A stretch of 64,000 bases of DNA from Bursaphelenchus xylophilus (GCA_904066235.2 CAJFCV020000006.1:12276001-12340000); one strand, 5' to 3'; shown: positions 43,701 through 54,635, numbered from the stretch's first letter. A program made the numbers and translations. The notes: generated by a model from the sequence alone, not told the origin.

Positions 43701-45008
43701 AACATATTTTATCGTATAAAATGTCACCTTTCACAAAAAAAAGTCAAAACAGTGTAACCATCGTCATTTATGGACGTTTTTTCATTATTTCGGCCAAAAA
43801 ACGGAAAGGACATTTTATACGACCAAACATGTTTCATCGTATAAAATGTCGACAGTTCCTAAAAAATTAACATACACTAAAAGATTACTTTTCTAAGATG
43901 TTTTACTACAATTTGCGTTGAAAATTTCAAAAAATCCCAAACTGACCTGTGAAGAATGTAAATATCTTCTTGAACTTGTTGTTAGACAAATCCTGGACAA
44001 TGCAGATTTGAAAGCAGACCGAAATGACCAACGCCAAGTCCGACAAACACAATCCGGCGGTCTGGAGCCAATGAAGTTGCCAGATAAAAGTCGAAATCGC
44101 AAATGGAACTCCAACAACGGAAGCCGCAATTGCCCAAATGAGGCAATATCGCAGCGAAAGCTTGGCGAATTTTGTTGAGAATGCGACAATAATTACTGCG
44201 CCGAGAATACAGGTGATGTTCGTGTAGAGAGGTGATTCAGGACGGGAGAAATGCTCGAGAAAAAAGTTGTACGAGGTCTTGTTGTGCAGATCTTCTGTCT
44301 GTTGAAAAATGGGGCCAAATCCAATGAAATCGGCGTAGATAAGCTAAAAAATATTGGAATTGGCAAAAGTTTTGATTTTTCGGAAATTTGAGATTTTTTG
44401 AAAATTTGCATGGAAGTGTAAAAATTGTCAAAAAAAAAGGCTAGATATAAACTTTTGATGACTTTCGGCTATTTTTTGCAAGTCGCAGCCGCAAAAACAA
44501 GAATTGGACGAAATGTCACAAATTTTTGACATTTCGTCATATTGTCCAGAAATCGTTTATTTCAATTCTTGAACACTATAAGGCCCCTCAAAACTCATCC
44601 CGAGCCCCAAATAATTTTTTTGGAGGTTTGAGGTTTTTGGAAAAATCGCATAATTTTGAAAAATTTGTATAGCTTTGAAAAATTTGCATAAGATTGTAAA
44701 AATAGTCAAAAAATGGCCAGAGATGAACCTTTGACGATGTTCGCCTGTTTTCTGCAAGCCGCACCCGCAAAAACAAGAATTGAACGAAATGTCACAAATT
44801 TTTGACATTTCGTCAAATTCTTCAGAAATCCCTTTCCACGTCCCCAAATGCAATAACACCCCTCGAAACTTACTCTAAACCCCAAATGAAACGCTGTGAC
44901 CAGCGCTACGACCACATTGACGGTGATGAGAACCCTTTGGTTGATGTTTTTGCTGCTTTGACGGGTCTGACTCAGCGTCGAAGTCTCCGTACTTGTAGAG
45001 TTTGACAT
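40785..45008 (-). CDS. Major facilitator superfamily transporter, 12 membrane spans (562 aa)
   Basis: Seven phase-consistent exons: 44874-45008, 43947-44343, 43203-43513, 42978-43118, 42336-42531, 41715-41911 and 40785-41096. The N-terminus MSNSTSTETSTLSQ is cytosolic-like and twelve hydrophobic segments can be counted. Spans 1-6 and 7-12 are separated by a loop after VGLLVIPDSLFFHIEQDE. Span 10 ends WTIGAELAPRNIQ, followed by a conserved-type Arg (GISCRFF). That resembles the E-x2-P-x3-R signature of the sugar and organic-ion transporter branches (SLC2/SLC22). The C-terminal tail is Ser/Lys-rich (SKSSSMVSKSEKSEKVN). The substrate is unknown. Two AATAAA motifs lie within 50 bases of the stop. 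The next gene on the same strand starts 272 bases away, which fits a nematode operon. Confidence 0.8.
42591..42911. repeat. Family H hairpins in transporter intron 4
   Basis: Three hairpins (about 42591-42648, 42737-42775, 42879-42911) of the form GACGAAATGTCACAAAAATT paired with TTTTGACATTTCGTC. More copies lie at 44507, 44784, 50151 and 50451. Confidence 0.8.
43684..43850. repeat. Two family G hairpins in transporter intron 2
   Basis: GACATTTAATACGATGGAAC with TTTATCGTATAAAATGTC at 43684-43726, and GACATTTTATACGACCAAAC with TTCATCGTATAAAATGTC at 43808-43850. Confidence 0.8.
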
Positions 45009-45392
45009 CAAATTTGGCGCGGAGTGAGCAACCGATGCGAAGGGAAATAATCGAAATAAAATTTTGAGGGGTTTCAGAAAATAAATTTTTAAAAAAATTA
45101 GCATAATTTTCGATAAAAATTTTTGAATTTTTTTTAGATTTTTTGTAAAAATTAATTTTTTTGGCCTTTAAAAATTTGAATAAGAATTTAAAAGGTGAAA
45201 AAATACGAAAAAAAACTATTTTTTTATTCTTACAAAAATTTTTTTTTATTTTAATTTTTTTTTTATTTTTTCAGATTTTTTAATTTTTTAATAATTTTTA
45301 AAATTTAAAAAAAAATTTGCCATAATCATTTTTCCAAAATTCTGTCTCATGACTTCCAAATTTTTTTGCACCAATTTTTGTCTCCTTTGTAG

Positions 45393-45498
45393 TGTAATTG
45401 GCTAATTCCTTGGGCCTTGGACATTGCCGAAGCAACCGTTGTTAACGCAGTTCTCGAAAGACGGGCCGAGGATTTGCGAAGACAAATGAATCACTTAA
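45393..45498 (+). CDS. Candidate exon of an unrecognised gene
   Basis: After CCTTTGTAG, 35 codons read CNWLIPWALDIAEATVVNAV and on to a charged helix-like end (LERRAEDLRRQMNHL), then a weak donor (TTAA|GTGGTG) in phase 1. The phase matches the exon at 52354, which would make a 6.9 kb intron. Upstream exons were not found. It could also be a stand-alone fragment. Confidence 0.4.
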
Positions 45499-45851
45499 GT
45501 GGTGGGGGTTTTTTTGGGGCATTCGAAAATGGAGGAGAAGGGAGATTACTGGGAGAATCTGGGCGGTTATTTTTGGAGTCATCAAAAAATTTTGCATTTT
45601 GAAAAAGGGTTGATAAAAAATTTTAATAAACTTTTTTATGTCGCCTACAAGATTCTAGACAGCGTTTTATGGGAATCTTTGCATACTTTTTTTATTATTT
45701 TAATTTTTAATTTTTTTTTTTTTATTTTTTTAACCTAAAAATTTTAATGCTTTCTGCAAAGCAAAAGCTAAGACATGTCTTACAAAATTCCAATTTAAAT
45801 CTATAACAAGTTTCATCAAAGTTTATGGCCATTGCTCCTTAAAATAAAAAT

Positions 45852-46300
45852 TTGACGAAATGTCACAAAAATTTTTTAATTTTGACATTTCGTCGAACCC
45901 GAAATTTCATTATTACCAGTGATTTTCACTCTTTTGTACACTTTTTCTTCTTTATTTCAACGTTTTCAAACAATTTTTTGACTACATCAAAAATATGACA
46001 AAATGTCACAAAAATTTTGACATTTCGTCGAACCCTAAATTTTATTATTACCAGTGATTTTCACAATTTTTTTGCACTTTTTCTTTTTTATTTAACGTTT
46101 TCAAACATTTTTTTAATCACTTCAAAAATATGACGAAATGTCACAAAAATTTTGACATTTCGTTGAAACCTAAATTTCATTATTACCAGTGATTTTCACA
46201 TTTTTTTTACACTTTTTCTTCTTTATTTAACGTTTTCAAACAATTTTTTAACCACTTCAAAAATATGACGAAATGTCACAAAAATTTTGACATTTCGTCC
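45852..46300. repeat. Tandem repeat, about 135 bp period, each unit carrying a family H hairpin
   Basis: TGACGAAATGTC-type starts recur at 45852, 45996, 46131 and 46266. The spacer includes TTATTACCAGTGATTTTCAC and TTTAACGTTTTCAAACA in each unit. Confidence 0.85.
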
Positions 46301-46966
46301 AACCGTCAAAATTTTGATTATCTATTTTTCAAGTGATATTAACTAATTTTTTAACGATTTTTTTTAGTATTTTCACCGATTAACCCCTTAAAACTACTTT
46401 TGAATTGCTTTTCTGAACCTTTTACAACGTTTCTTCTGCTACAATTTCACATAAATATGTAATTACAAACTACTTCGTAACAATTGTACAAATCTAAAAT
46501 TACCGGCGAATTACTCGGAAAAGCGCGTACAAATTTTGAACGCGAAGAATGAATAATTCACGAAAATTTGAATGCAAGCCCTCAGGCGGTTTTATTGCCC
46601 GCTTGTTTTTCCGCTTCAGGGCGCGCTTAGGAAGTGTCTTGAAGTCGAAGCGAAAAGGTCAGGGCGCATTACGTAGCAGTTTCCTCATATTGCCAAGATG
46701 GGGATTTTCTTGCAAACGTCGCCTTTTTCATTGCGCTTTTCGAGGGCCTTTGGGGAGTTTCGGGTGGGGGAAACCGCTTATATTGCGGGTTTCAGCGATC
46801 TTTGGCCCCAATTGTGGGCGTTCACTTCAGGCTTGATGAGTGTTTTTGCTGACACGCTTGGTGGTAAAGTTGAAAATTGCTTTTAAATTAAAAACTGGGG
46901 ATCTAGGCCGAAATTTCGATAAAAACTTACTATTTTTTGTCATTTTTTTAGGCTTCAACGCTCTTA
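46301..46966. other. Gene-free stretch, GC-richer at 46550-46820
   Basis: A 95-codon plus-strand frame exists, but it has no recognisable motif and no splice support. Confidence 0.35.
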
Positions 46967-47111
46967 TCAGTCTGTCGGGAAAATAATGAGCACTCTGTCG
47001 TATCGAAAATCGCATCGCTGCCGAGAAAATGAATTGTGTTACAACAAAATCAAATTGCTTCTCATTTTAGCAAACGGCGCACCAACACTCATTATTTTCC
47101 CGACAAACTGA
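46967..47111. mobile_element. Family A1 MITE
   Basis: Left end intact after TA; right end ATTATTTTCCCGACAAACTGA. Confidence 0.75.
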
Positions 47112-47518
47112 GAGTAGATAAAGAACATTTCACGTCTCGGCGACTCTCCGGAGATATTCTCATTCTAGGTGCTCTCTAAAAAACTAATCGTTGAATATCT
47201 CGGCTGTTCTCGCAAAGCATGAGCTAAGATTTTGCGACGTTATTTTCAAGGGCAGCTTGCAATGTGCGGTGCGAAAAAAGGTTTACTTTTTTTGTTTCGT
47301 ATTTTTACTAATATTTTTTTTTAAAGTAGAAAAACTGAGTAGTTTCTGGAACGTGTGTAAAGGACGATAGTTTTTGGTTTTTTGAGATTATCAAGTTTTC
47401 AGCAATGAGGAGCCGAGATTTGTTGTCGATACAAGTTTGTGGCTTGCCCTTGAGACTTTAAGGCTACACAAAACGATACCTCCACGTATTTTACCTTTCA
47501 ACTGCCACGCTCAGCAAA

Positions 47519-47964
47519 CTAGTCCGTTCGTAAAGTCACTGGAGAGATCTCGGCGACATGCACTGTGCGAAAACAAAATTTCACTTTGCACTGTGCAACC
47601 ATTTACTTTTTCTGCACACTGCAAACGCCAAAAGTCACTCCGGCGACTTTAAAAACTACCTACTAGTATTTTCATAAAGTGCGTAGACTTTTCTCCACAA
47701 GAAAAAACGGTGCAAGCAGCCCAAATTTGCACCGTGCACTTTTAGCTTTCGCACCGTGCACGTTTTCTCGAAATCCAGAAATTGCACAGTACAAAACAAA
47801 TTTTTGTTTTCGCACAGTGCGTGTGCGAAACCAAAACTTCACTTTGTACTGTGCAATTTCCTGCTTTTTGCACCGTGAAATAGTTTTTTCGGGTTGTCGC
47901 TAGCACCCTGACTTTTTCCGCACAACGCCAAAGATCTTTCCCGCGACTTTACGAACGGACTAAT
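47519..47964. mobile_element. Family C elements with an embedded family E end
   Basis: CTAGTCCGTTCGTAAAGTCA starts a first C unit ending TACTAG at about 47666. TTTTCATAAAGTGCG (E-like) follows at once, then another C half ending GCGACTTTACGAACGGACTA. GCACNGTGC motifs occur throughout. Confidence 0.6.
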
Positions 47965-48541
47965 AAGACTCCATTCCAAAGAACGCTTTGCCTGTGAACC
48001 CGGCGGGCCCAATTCGTCCTGAACTCACCAACCCTCTCCTTGCTAACCAGCCGAAAACTATTTTCTTTGCATTTTCCCATCGCCCTTTTCTCAATTTCCC
48101 TCCTTCTTCCCCTCCGGCAATTATGAATACCGAAATTAGCGGGCGGTGTTTTAACGAGCCAGACGCGCGTCATTCCGACCCGCGAATCGCCGCACCTGAG
48201 GGGCGCGTTTATCCGGGGAACAATTAAAAACGTGTGCCCTCTTCCAGGCGGGCCCTCTGCGGGCGTACGATTCGTCCAGCACACTCATTAGGCCCTGTGC
48301 ACGGATTTTATTTTGTGATGCGGGAGCGGGAATTTTGAGGTCACTAATTTTTTGAGGCATTAGTGAGTTAAAAAATTAGTTTTTCAGGGGCTGGGAGAAG
48401 TTTCTGGAAGCTGGTCGGGTTTGTTATCCCAAATAAGACGATTTGGCGGGTATTGGATGAGGTCAGCGGCGGCTTTGGCGAGCTCACTTCCTCTAAATGA
48501 AGGTTTCTGATTACTTTTCATGTTTCGGAAAGAGTTTATAA
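47965..48541. other. Gene-free stretch
   Basis: A 111-codon minus-strand frame (47949-48284) is open, but shows no domain or splice site that would support it. Confidence 0.35.
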
Positions 48542-48750
48542 TAGTCCGTTTGTAAAGTCACTGGAGTTTTCGTACTTCCGAAAAGTCGCGGGAATGAAAT
48601 CGGCGACAACCAAAATAAATTTCACTTCGCACTGTGCAATTTCCAGTTTTTTGCACCGTGCAATAGGGTTTTTTTCTGTTGCTCGCACCCTCACTTTTTC
48701 GCACAGTGTTAACACCAAAAATCAGTCCGGCGACTTTCCGGAAGGACTAG
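48542..48750. mobile_element. Family C element
   Basis: TAGTCCGTTTGTAAAGTCAC to GGCGACTTTCCGGAAGGACTAG, with TA after it and several GCACNGTGC motifs inside. Confidence 0.75.
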
Positions 48751-48751
48751 T

Positions 48752-48888
48752 ATATGATCACAGGTCTGAGGAGACTGCAGACAGTCAGAGAAACGAAGTT
48801 TCCCTAAACGAAAAGCGACGAAAGGTTTGATGGCTTTTCTTGCTATTCATGCGGTAACCAAGTCTAAATGATAACTGGTCTCATCTAA
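48752..48888 (-). repeat. Family J module
   Basis: TATGATCACAGGTCTGAGGA to GGTCTCATCTAAG, here next to family C rather than A. A family I fragment (GATCAGGTCCGCCACTG) lies shortly after, at about 48944. Confidence 0.7.
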
Positions 48889-48960
48889 GTCTCCCAACAG
48901 TGCTTACTATTTTCCAGACAGACTAAGTTTTTTACCAATAGATCAGGTCCGCCACTGTAG

Positions 48961-49383
48961 AGGGAAACCACTTCTTGGCCTTTGATCTCTTCCGTTGTCT
49001 GCGTTAATAGATGCCGTTCTCTTGGAAGTGACGCACAATACTATTTATTATATGTACAGATTGCCCCACCTCCACGTGTTCTCACACCCAAAATGCATTT
49101 ATTTTATGTAATATATCCCGGCGAGTAATAAAATTCCCATACCTAAGGACTTGAGCAATACGACCACGTCACGAAACGGGTTTTCGGAATTCAATTAATT
49201 TTGTCTACGAAGTAGAGAAAACACAAACGAATATTGTACTTTTCGCCAAAAGGTTGTACGAAAGTTTAATTAAATGTAAATTTTGGGGGGAAAGCAAAAT
49301 TTTTCGACCGGTTTCAACACGTATAATGATACTTGGGACCTTCTTTGTACAAATCGCTTCGTTCGGCTGTCAAATTGCTTTCT
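48961..49383. other. Gene-free stretch
   Basis: AT-rich; no exon or repeat of the named families recognised. Confidence 0.4.
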
Positions 49384-49495
49384 TCAGTCCGTGGGGAAAA
49401 TAATGAGCACACTGTCGCATCGAAAATCGCATCGCCGCCGAGAAAATGAATTGTGTCGCGGCAAGATAATGCTCATTATTTTCCCGACAGGCCGA
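49384..49495. mobile_element. Short family A1 MITE
   Basis: TCAGTCCGTGGGGAAAATAA to TTCCCGACAGGCCGA; the right half of the core is deleted. Confidence 0.65.
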
Positions 49496-49779
49496 TAAAT
49501 TTGCTCCCATTTTTGCACCAAAAAATATTAACCTTTTATTTTATTAGCTCTGCGACATTAGCCACACTACAATTGGGTTACACTTTTTTACAATTTGTAA
49601 TGCCCAAAAATAGCAAAAGTTTTGCTCAAGATAGATGAGAATTTTTTGGAATGAGTGGTTATTGCTTGGTTATGTAGTTGAGGCAAATCTACATAGTTGT
49701 AACAAGCATTGTGGGAGGATTTTTGTAATGTGGTGTAGTTTTATGAGATGCTTTGCAGTGAGATAATCTTTTTCAGAAT

Positions 49780-50030
49780 CTTTTGGCCTAGCTCAGTTAT
49801 AACTTCCCGAAAATTTTAGCTCTCGTTTTGCACGCGCAGCCGAGATATTCAGCGATCTTTGCGGCCGAGAGAGTACGCCAAGTGCGGAGAGCGGTCAGAG
49901 AAAAAAAAAAGATTTTTGGCCATATCTTTGCCAGTTTAGTGTAGAAAAGTTTTATTTTTGGTGGAAACATTTCTCTCTACTGTATAAATAGGAATGTAAC
50001 CTTTATGCCGAAATTACAGAGAAAAGTAAA
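49780..50030. mobile_element. Family B repeat fragment
   Basis: GCACGCGCAGCCGAGATATT, GGAGAGCGGTCAGAG and GGCCATATCTTTGCCAGTTT in family order. Two family H hairpins follow at 50151 and 50451. Confidence 0.6.
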
Positions 50031-50953
50031 AATGTAATTTTTGAATTTTTTTGAAGAATAGTGTAAATATTGGATTTAGATGGTGTTGATTTCGAAAATC
50101 GTATTCATTTTTTATTGTTTTTACAATTTTACATTGCTTTTCCCATGTGAAGAAATGTCACAAAATTTTTGACATTTCGTCAAATCTTAGAAACTTTGAG
50201 AAACGTTTTTGATACATGTTTGTATATCACTACAGTTATTTTAATCATTTTTGCCTCCAAAAGATACATCAATTTTTCAAAAAAAAATAAAAAAATAATG
50301 AAAAGCATCCGGTTTCCCGCAAGTTGTCCACGTAATTTTTAAAACTTTTTGGTTAAAAATGGATTTAGGAGGTTTCGACGGTATTGACGACGAAAAATCT
50401 TTATTATTTTTACAATTTTACTTCGCTTTATAAGTAAAAATAAACTATGTGACGAAATGTCACAAAATTTTTTGACATTTCGTTAAATTTTAGAAACTTT
50501 GAGAAATGTTTTTTAGGCATGTTTGTAATGTCACTATAGTAATTTTCACCATTTTTTCCTCTATAAAGTCTCAAACTTTTACAAAAAAAAGGAAAAACGT
50601 CCGGTTCCAGCAAGTTTTCCAGCATTCACTTTACAACCTCCACTACTTCTTATCTCCCTTGCTAATTCGTTTTTACCCAAATTGCGTATTATACCTCCGT
50701 TCTCGAAACAATCCCAAAGCCCATAGCGTGCGCTGTGGAAGTGAATGCGGACGGGGAAATCCCCCTTCAAGGTCTATTATTGGTGTCATAAAAAGGCGGT
50801 CATGTTGGAGTCCGGAGATATTGTCTTGTTTTTTCCTCGTTGTCTTCAATGGGATTGGATTTGTAGGCCGCGGAAGAAGGTGTGGATGTTCTTGAGACAA
50901 AAGATTTTGGCGGGGTTTTTTGGACATTCAGGATTTTTGGTTTTATAGTAATA

Positions 50954-51109
50954 TCATTCTGTCGGGGATAATGAGCGCAATGTCGCTGCGTCGATCGTTT
51001 TTTTTTGAGGTGAAAAGCAATTTGATTTTCTCCACGACACAGTTCATTTTCTCAGCGGCGATGCGATTTTCGCCCCGACAGAGTGCTCATTACTTTCCCG
51101 ACAGACTGA
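50954..51109. mobile_element. Family A1 MITE, partner of 8668-8827
   Basis: TCATTCTGTCGGGGATAATG to ATTACTTTCCCGACAGACTGA. It reads as the near-identical reverse complement of the earlier copy. Confidence 0.75.
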
Positions 51110-51246
51110 TATAAGATCACAGGTTTTGGGAGGCTGCAGACAGTCAGAGAAATGAAGTTTCCCTAAACGAAAAGCGACGAACGGTTTGAGGGTTTTTCCT
51201 CGTGTTCCTTCGGTAACCAACTCTAAATGATAACTGGTCTCATCTA
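51110..51246 (-). repeat. Family J module
   Basis: Begins TATAAGATCACAGGTTTTGG; differs at only a few bases from the 8533-8667 copy. Confidence 0.75.
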
Positions 51247-51289
51247 ACCGCAATGTAAAAAAATTATAGATTTCAAAAAAGCCTAAACA

Positions 51290-51428
51290 AAAATGTCGCG
51301 GCGAAAGTCGTATCGTTGCCGAGAAAATGAATTGTGTCGTGGAAAAATCAGATTTTTTTCACTTCAGCGATACAACTGGTACTCATTATTTGCGACAAAG
51401 TGCTCATTATTTTCCCGACCGATTGATA
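51290..51428. mobile_element. Family A1 MITE fragment
   Basis: Left terminal repeat missing; core GCCGAGAAAATGAATTGTG; right end ATTATTTTCCCGACCGATTGA. Confidence 0.6.
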
Positions 51429-51724
51429 ATAAAACCGAGCGTTTATCTCCACGTATTTTACCAAAGAACTCACTCATCCCTCAGTAATTGTTGAGCTGCC
51501 CTTTTAACACACCCGCGCCACTTACTTACTCGTCGAGATTTGTCGGAAAAGGTAAAGATTTGGCCGCGCTAATCCGTCGTAGTCGCTTTGCAGATTATTA
51601 TGCAGCCCAATGAATAACATTGGCTTTTTGCTCAATTTCTTCGAATTCAGGTCAAGGAATGGAAAGTCATCGGGAAAAAGGCGAGATTTTCTTATTTATT
51701 TTTTGGGGAAAATTTCATTATTCA

Positions 51725-52290
51725 TGAAATATGCAAATTTTGAAAATTTTCAAAAATTTTTTATGTTTAAACTTTTTTTTGAGACCAAAAAATTTGATAT
51801 TTTAAATTGTCTTGAAAAATAAGATTTTTGGTAAAAATTTGCATATTCAATTTTTTCTAAAAAATTTGCATAATTATTCATAAAAGTTTTTGGGAATTTC
51901 CATAGGCAAAATTGTTTTGTTTTTTCAAATTTCTGTAAGACCATAGCAATTTTTTATTATATAAAATTAAAAATTTGCATACATATTCAAAGAATTTAAA
52001 GAAATTTGCATAATATGTATGCAAATTTTGGAAATAAAAAAAAAAATTTTACTTCAACCATTTTTTGAGGCTAAAAAATTGATTTAAATCGTCTTGAAAA
52101 AAATTGCATATTCAACTTTTTTGCAAAATTTGCATAATTATTCCTGCAAATTTTGGGAATTTGCATAGTCAAATTTTTTTTCGTTTTTTACAAAAGTTTG
52201 CTAAAAGTAAGGAAAATTTTTATTTTCAAAGTTCCAAAATTCAAAACTTGCATATTGAAATTTTTTTTCAAGAAATTTGCATATCAAAAA
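51725..52290. repeat. Cluster of TTTGCATA / ATGCAAAT octamer-like motifs
   Basis: At least ten copies of AAATTTGCAT or its complement within about 570 AT-rich bases, irregularly spaced. A similar cluster is at 60600-60890. Confidence 0.6.
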
Positions 52291-52353
52291 AACAAAAAAA
52301 CTTTTCATTATTTTAACTCTACAGTTGAAAAAAGTCATCCAAAAAATTTTCAG

Positions 52354-52580
52354 ATTCGTCAATCGAGGAGGACGAGCCGATTGGCGAACGAGAAGAAGAC
52401 GATGACAGTTCCGATTCCGAGCGGTATCTGCTGTTCAATTACGCAAACGCCCCCACTTCCTCCACAACACCGCAATTCCGCCTCGAGCTCAGCGCGTTGG
52501 ACGCGGATAGCGGGGATTCCAGCACCTTGGCGTCCGTCACTTTCCGAGGCGCCAAAGACTACGAGCAATTGGTGCAGGAT
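52354..52580 (+). CDS. Internal exon of an unrecognised gene, acidic/Ser-rich
   Basis: A TTTTCAG acceptor, 75 codons in phase 1 and a GTAAGT donor. The sequence starts SSIEEDEPIGEREEDDDSSD, then ERYLLFNYANAPTSS and a compact stretch (FRLELSALDADSGD, VTFRGAKDYEQLVQD). The codon content is clearly higher in GC than the flanks. No domain is recognised. Confidence 0.6.
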
Positions 52581-52844
52581 GTAAGTATTCAACTCTTTTA
52601 CTATGTAATTAAAGAGGTAAAAGCGAAAGCTCATTTTGTTTTTTGAAATTTTAAAAAGCGATTAATTTATATACAGTCAAATGGGGCATCTTCGATATAT
52701 TGCTTCAATTTTACAACATCATTTCTAAAAATACTAACTTTCTGACCATTCTCACCAAGTATAAAATTGCTTTCGTCTGCTATGTTTCGCTGATGATAGT
52801 TAATTCATTGGGACAATTTCAATTAGAAACGTTTCCATCGCAAG

Positions 52845-52941
52845 CTGTGGCATATGAAAAGTGCCGGGGCGGCGAGGAATTCGGTGAATCCCTCCCCTCC
52901 TCCCATTCCTCCACGCAATTCCCAGCGGGCGCTGGAGTCGG
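52845..52941 (+). CDS. Possible next exon, Pro-rich
   Basis: In phase with 52580, it reads LWHMKSAGAARNSVNPS, then PPPIPPRNSQRALES, and ends at a GGTAAAT donor. The acceptor (ATCGCAAG) is weak. In another frame the same DNA is open to a stop, so this is tentative. Confidence 0.3.
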
Positions 52942-53242
52942 GTAAATTCGGCGGAAAGTCCTCGAAAGTCAGCGGTTCTTTATTAATTTAGGGCTGGCCC
53001 AGGAATTGTTCGGCGACAAAAATGAAAAACATTTTTTTTTCGTCGTCTTCAATTTTTCCCATCTTCCTTTCTCCGTGCCGGCACGGCGTCTGTTTCGCTG
53101 CTGCGAAGCGCCTCATTGCTTTCACGGGGCGGATCGTAAGGCAATTTGTGGAAGAGGGGCGAGAGCGAAAAGCGGATACAAAAAATGCCCAAATTAAATG
53201 CGGAATGAGAGCGTGGTGTCGCTAATTCCGGAGCTGTGAGGC

Positions 53243-53287
53243 ATGCAACAACCCATGCAGTTCCCCGCCAGCGATGTCATCGTCAAG
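53243..53287 (+). CDS. Possible first exon of a gene running to the right edge
   Basis: MQQPMQFPASDVIVK followed by a consensus GTAAGC donor in phase 0; a stop lies upstream in frame. It can join the exon starting at 63977 in phase (KLKQSGCEG), implying a 10.7 kb intron. It could instead be the next exon of the 52354 gene. Confidence 0.3.
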
Positions 53288-53383
53288 GTAAGCGCAGGGA
53301 CATGGGGTTGGCACATGGAGGATTTGATGAGAAATCAGGGCTTTATGGTCGAAAAAATTGCTTTTTTATCGTGTTTATCCGTT

Positions 53384-53524
53384 AGTGTGTCGGGAAAATA
53401 ATGCACAGAAGCTGCGCCGATCGCATCGCTGAAGTGAAAAGCAACATGTTTTTCTCCGCGACAAAATTCATTTCTCTGCGGAAATGCGATTTCGATGCGA
53501 CGGAGTGCTTATTATTTTCCCGAC
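53384..53524. mobile_element. Family A1 MITE, ends degraded
   Basis: GTGTGTCGGGAAAATAATGC to ATTATTTTCCCGACA, core in reverse orientation. Confidence 0.6.
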
Positions 53525-53539
53525 ATTTTTTCGCTTTTA

Positions 53540-53775
53540 ACAGGGGAAGTACTCCAAGTGCGACGCTCAGATTTTCTTTAAATTTTGCACACACGTCGGG
53601 TATGGACTAAATATCAATTTCTGAAAGTTTTAGCTCGCGCTTTGCAGGCGCCGCCGAGATACCGAACGATTTTTGCCGCCGAGAGAGCACGCTAAACGAG
53701 GAGAGCGGTCAGAGGGAAAAACGCTTTGGCAGTTTCGTACGGAAAAATTTCATTTTTTGTAGAAATATTATCCTT
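53540..53775. mobile_element. Family B repeat, left half
   Basis: CAGGGGAAGTACTCCAAGTG to GTAGAAATATTATCCTTTACG, where a family I element replaces the rest. Confidence 0.7.
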
Positions 53776-53777
53776 TA

Positions 53778-53975
53778 CGTACCATTTTGCATTCGGGAGG
53801 TATCAAAAAATGTGGCAAAACACCTCCAAGAAAAAAAGCTCCGATTTCAAAAGCGCGCCCGCTCTTTTTGTGAGGGAAAGCGCCTTTCAAAACGAGGTTT
53901 TTTCACTTGGAGAGGGAAGCATTTTGCCACATTTTTGATACTTCCCGGATGCAAAATGGTACGTTTTTTGGATCA
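53778..53975. mobile_element. Family I element, truncated, within family B
   Basis: CATTTTGCATTCGGGAGGTA with complement CTTCCCGGATGCAAAATGGT. The outer GAGGGACC ends are not intact. Confidence 0.6.
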
Positions 53976-54483
53976 CCTCCACCACCGTACGATGTCGCTA
54001 TCTCAGTTGAATCTGAGGCCCTCGAGAAATTCCCACAACTTCCTCTTTTTCTGAAATATCGGTTATTTTCCAGTCCATTTTTCCGCCACTGTTCACCCAT
54101 CCCATTAGCGGATATGTTGTGCACATTATGTATAAAATCTCCAAAAAAGCCAATTCGCCGCGGAAATGCCACTAATTTTTATGCGATCACGCAACGCCCA
54201 TTTATCACCAAGGTAGTGCCGCGTCTACTCAAGAAATCTGCGGGTGTTTTTTCTTCGATTATATGTCGGTCCCGGGGGGTTTAATGTTGTTTGAGGTGCA
54301 TTGGGGAAGGAGTGGAATTAAATTTGGCAGCTGAAAAGGTTTGCGGGCTTTTGGAGGAGCTCAAAGTTGGGAAGGTGTTCCGAAATTGTGCAACGGAGCG
54401 GGCTAGAGGTGTTTGGCGAAGGTCGGCAAGCTGAGTGAGAGGAGATGGTAAGTCGAGGAGGAAAATTAATGCTCCCTAAAAAA

Positions 54484-54630
54484 TTAAGTCTGTCGGGAAA
54501 ATAATGAGCGCAATGTCGCTGCGCCAATCGCGTCACTGAAGTGACAAGCAATTCGATTTTGCCTCGACACTCATTTTCGCGGTTGGTGTATGATTTTTGA
54601 TGCGACCGAGTGCTCATTATTTTCCAGACA
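54484..54630. mobile_element. Family A1 MITE
   Basis: AGTCTGTCGGGAAAATAATG to ATTATTTTCCAGACA. Confidence 0.65.
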
Positions 54631-54635
54631 CCCCC

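Noticed and set aside
47949..48284. 111-codon minus-strand frame
   Set aside because: No domain, no consistent splice sites; the left part is family C sequence.
50673..50927. 84-codon minus-strand frame, Pro/Arg-rich
   Set aside because: Low complexity and not connected to any exon; kept out for lack of support.
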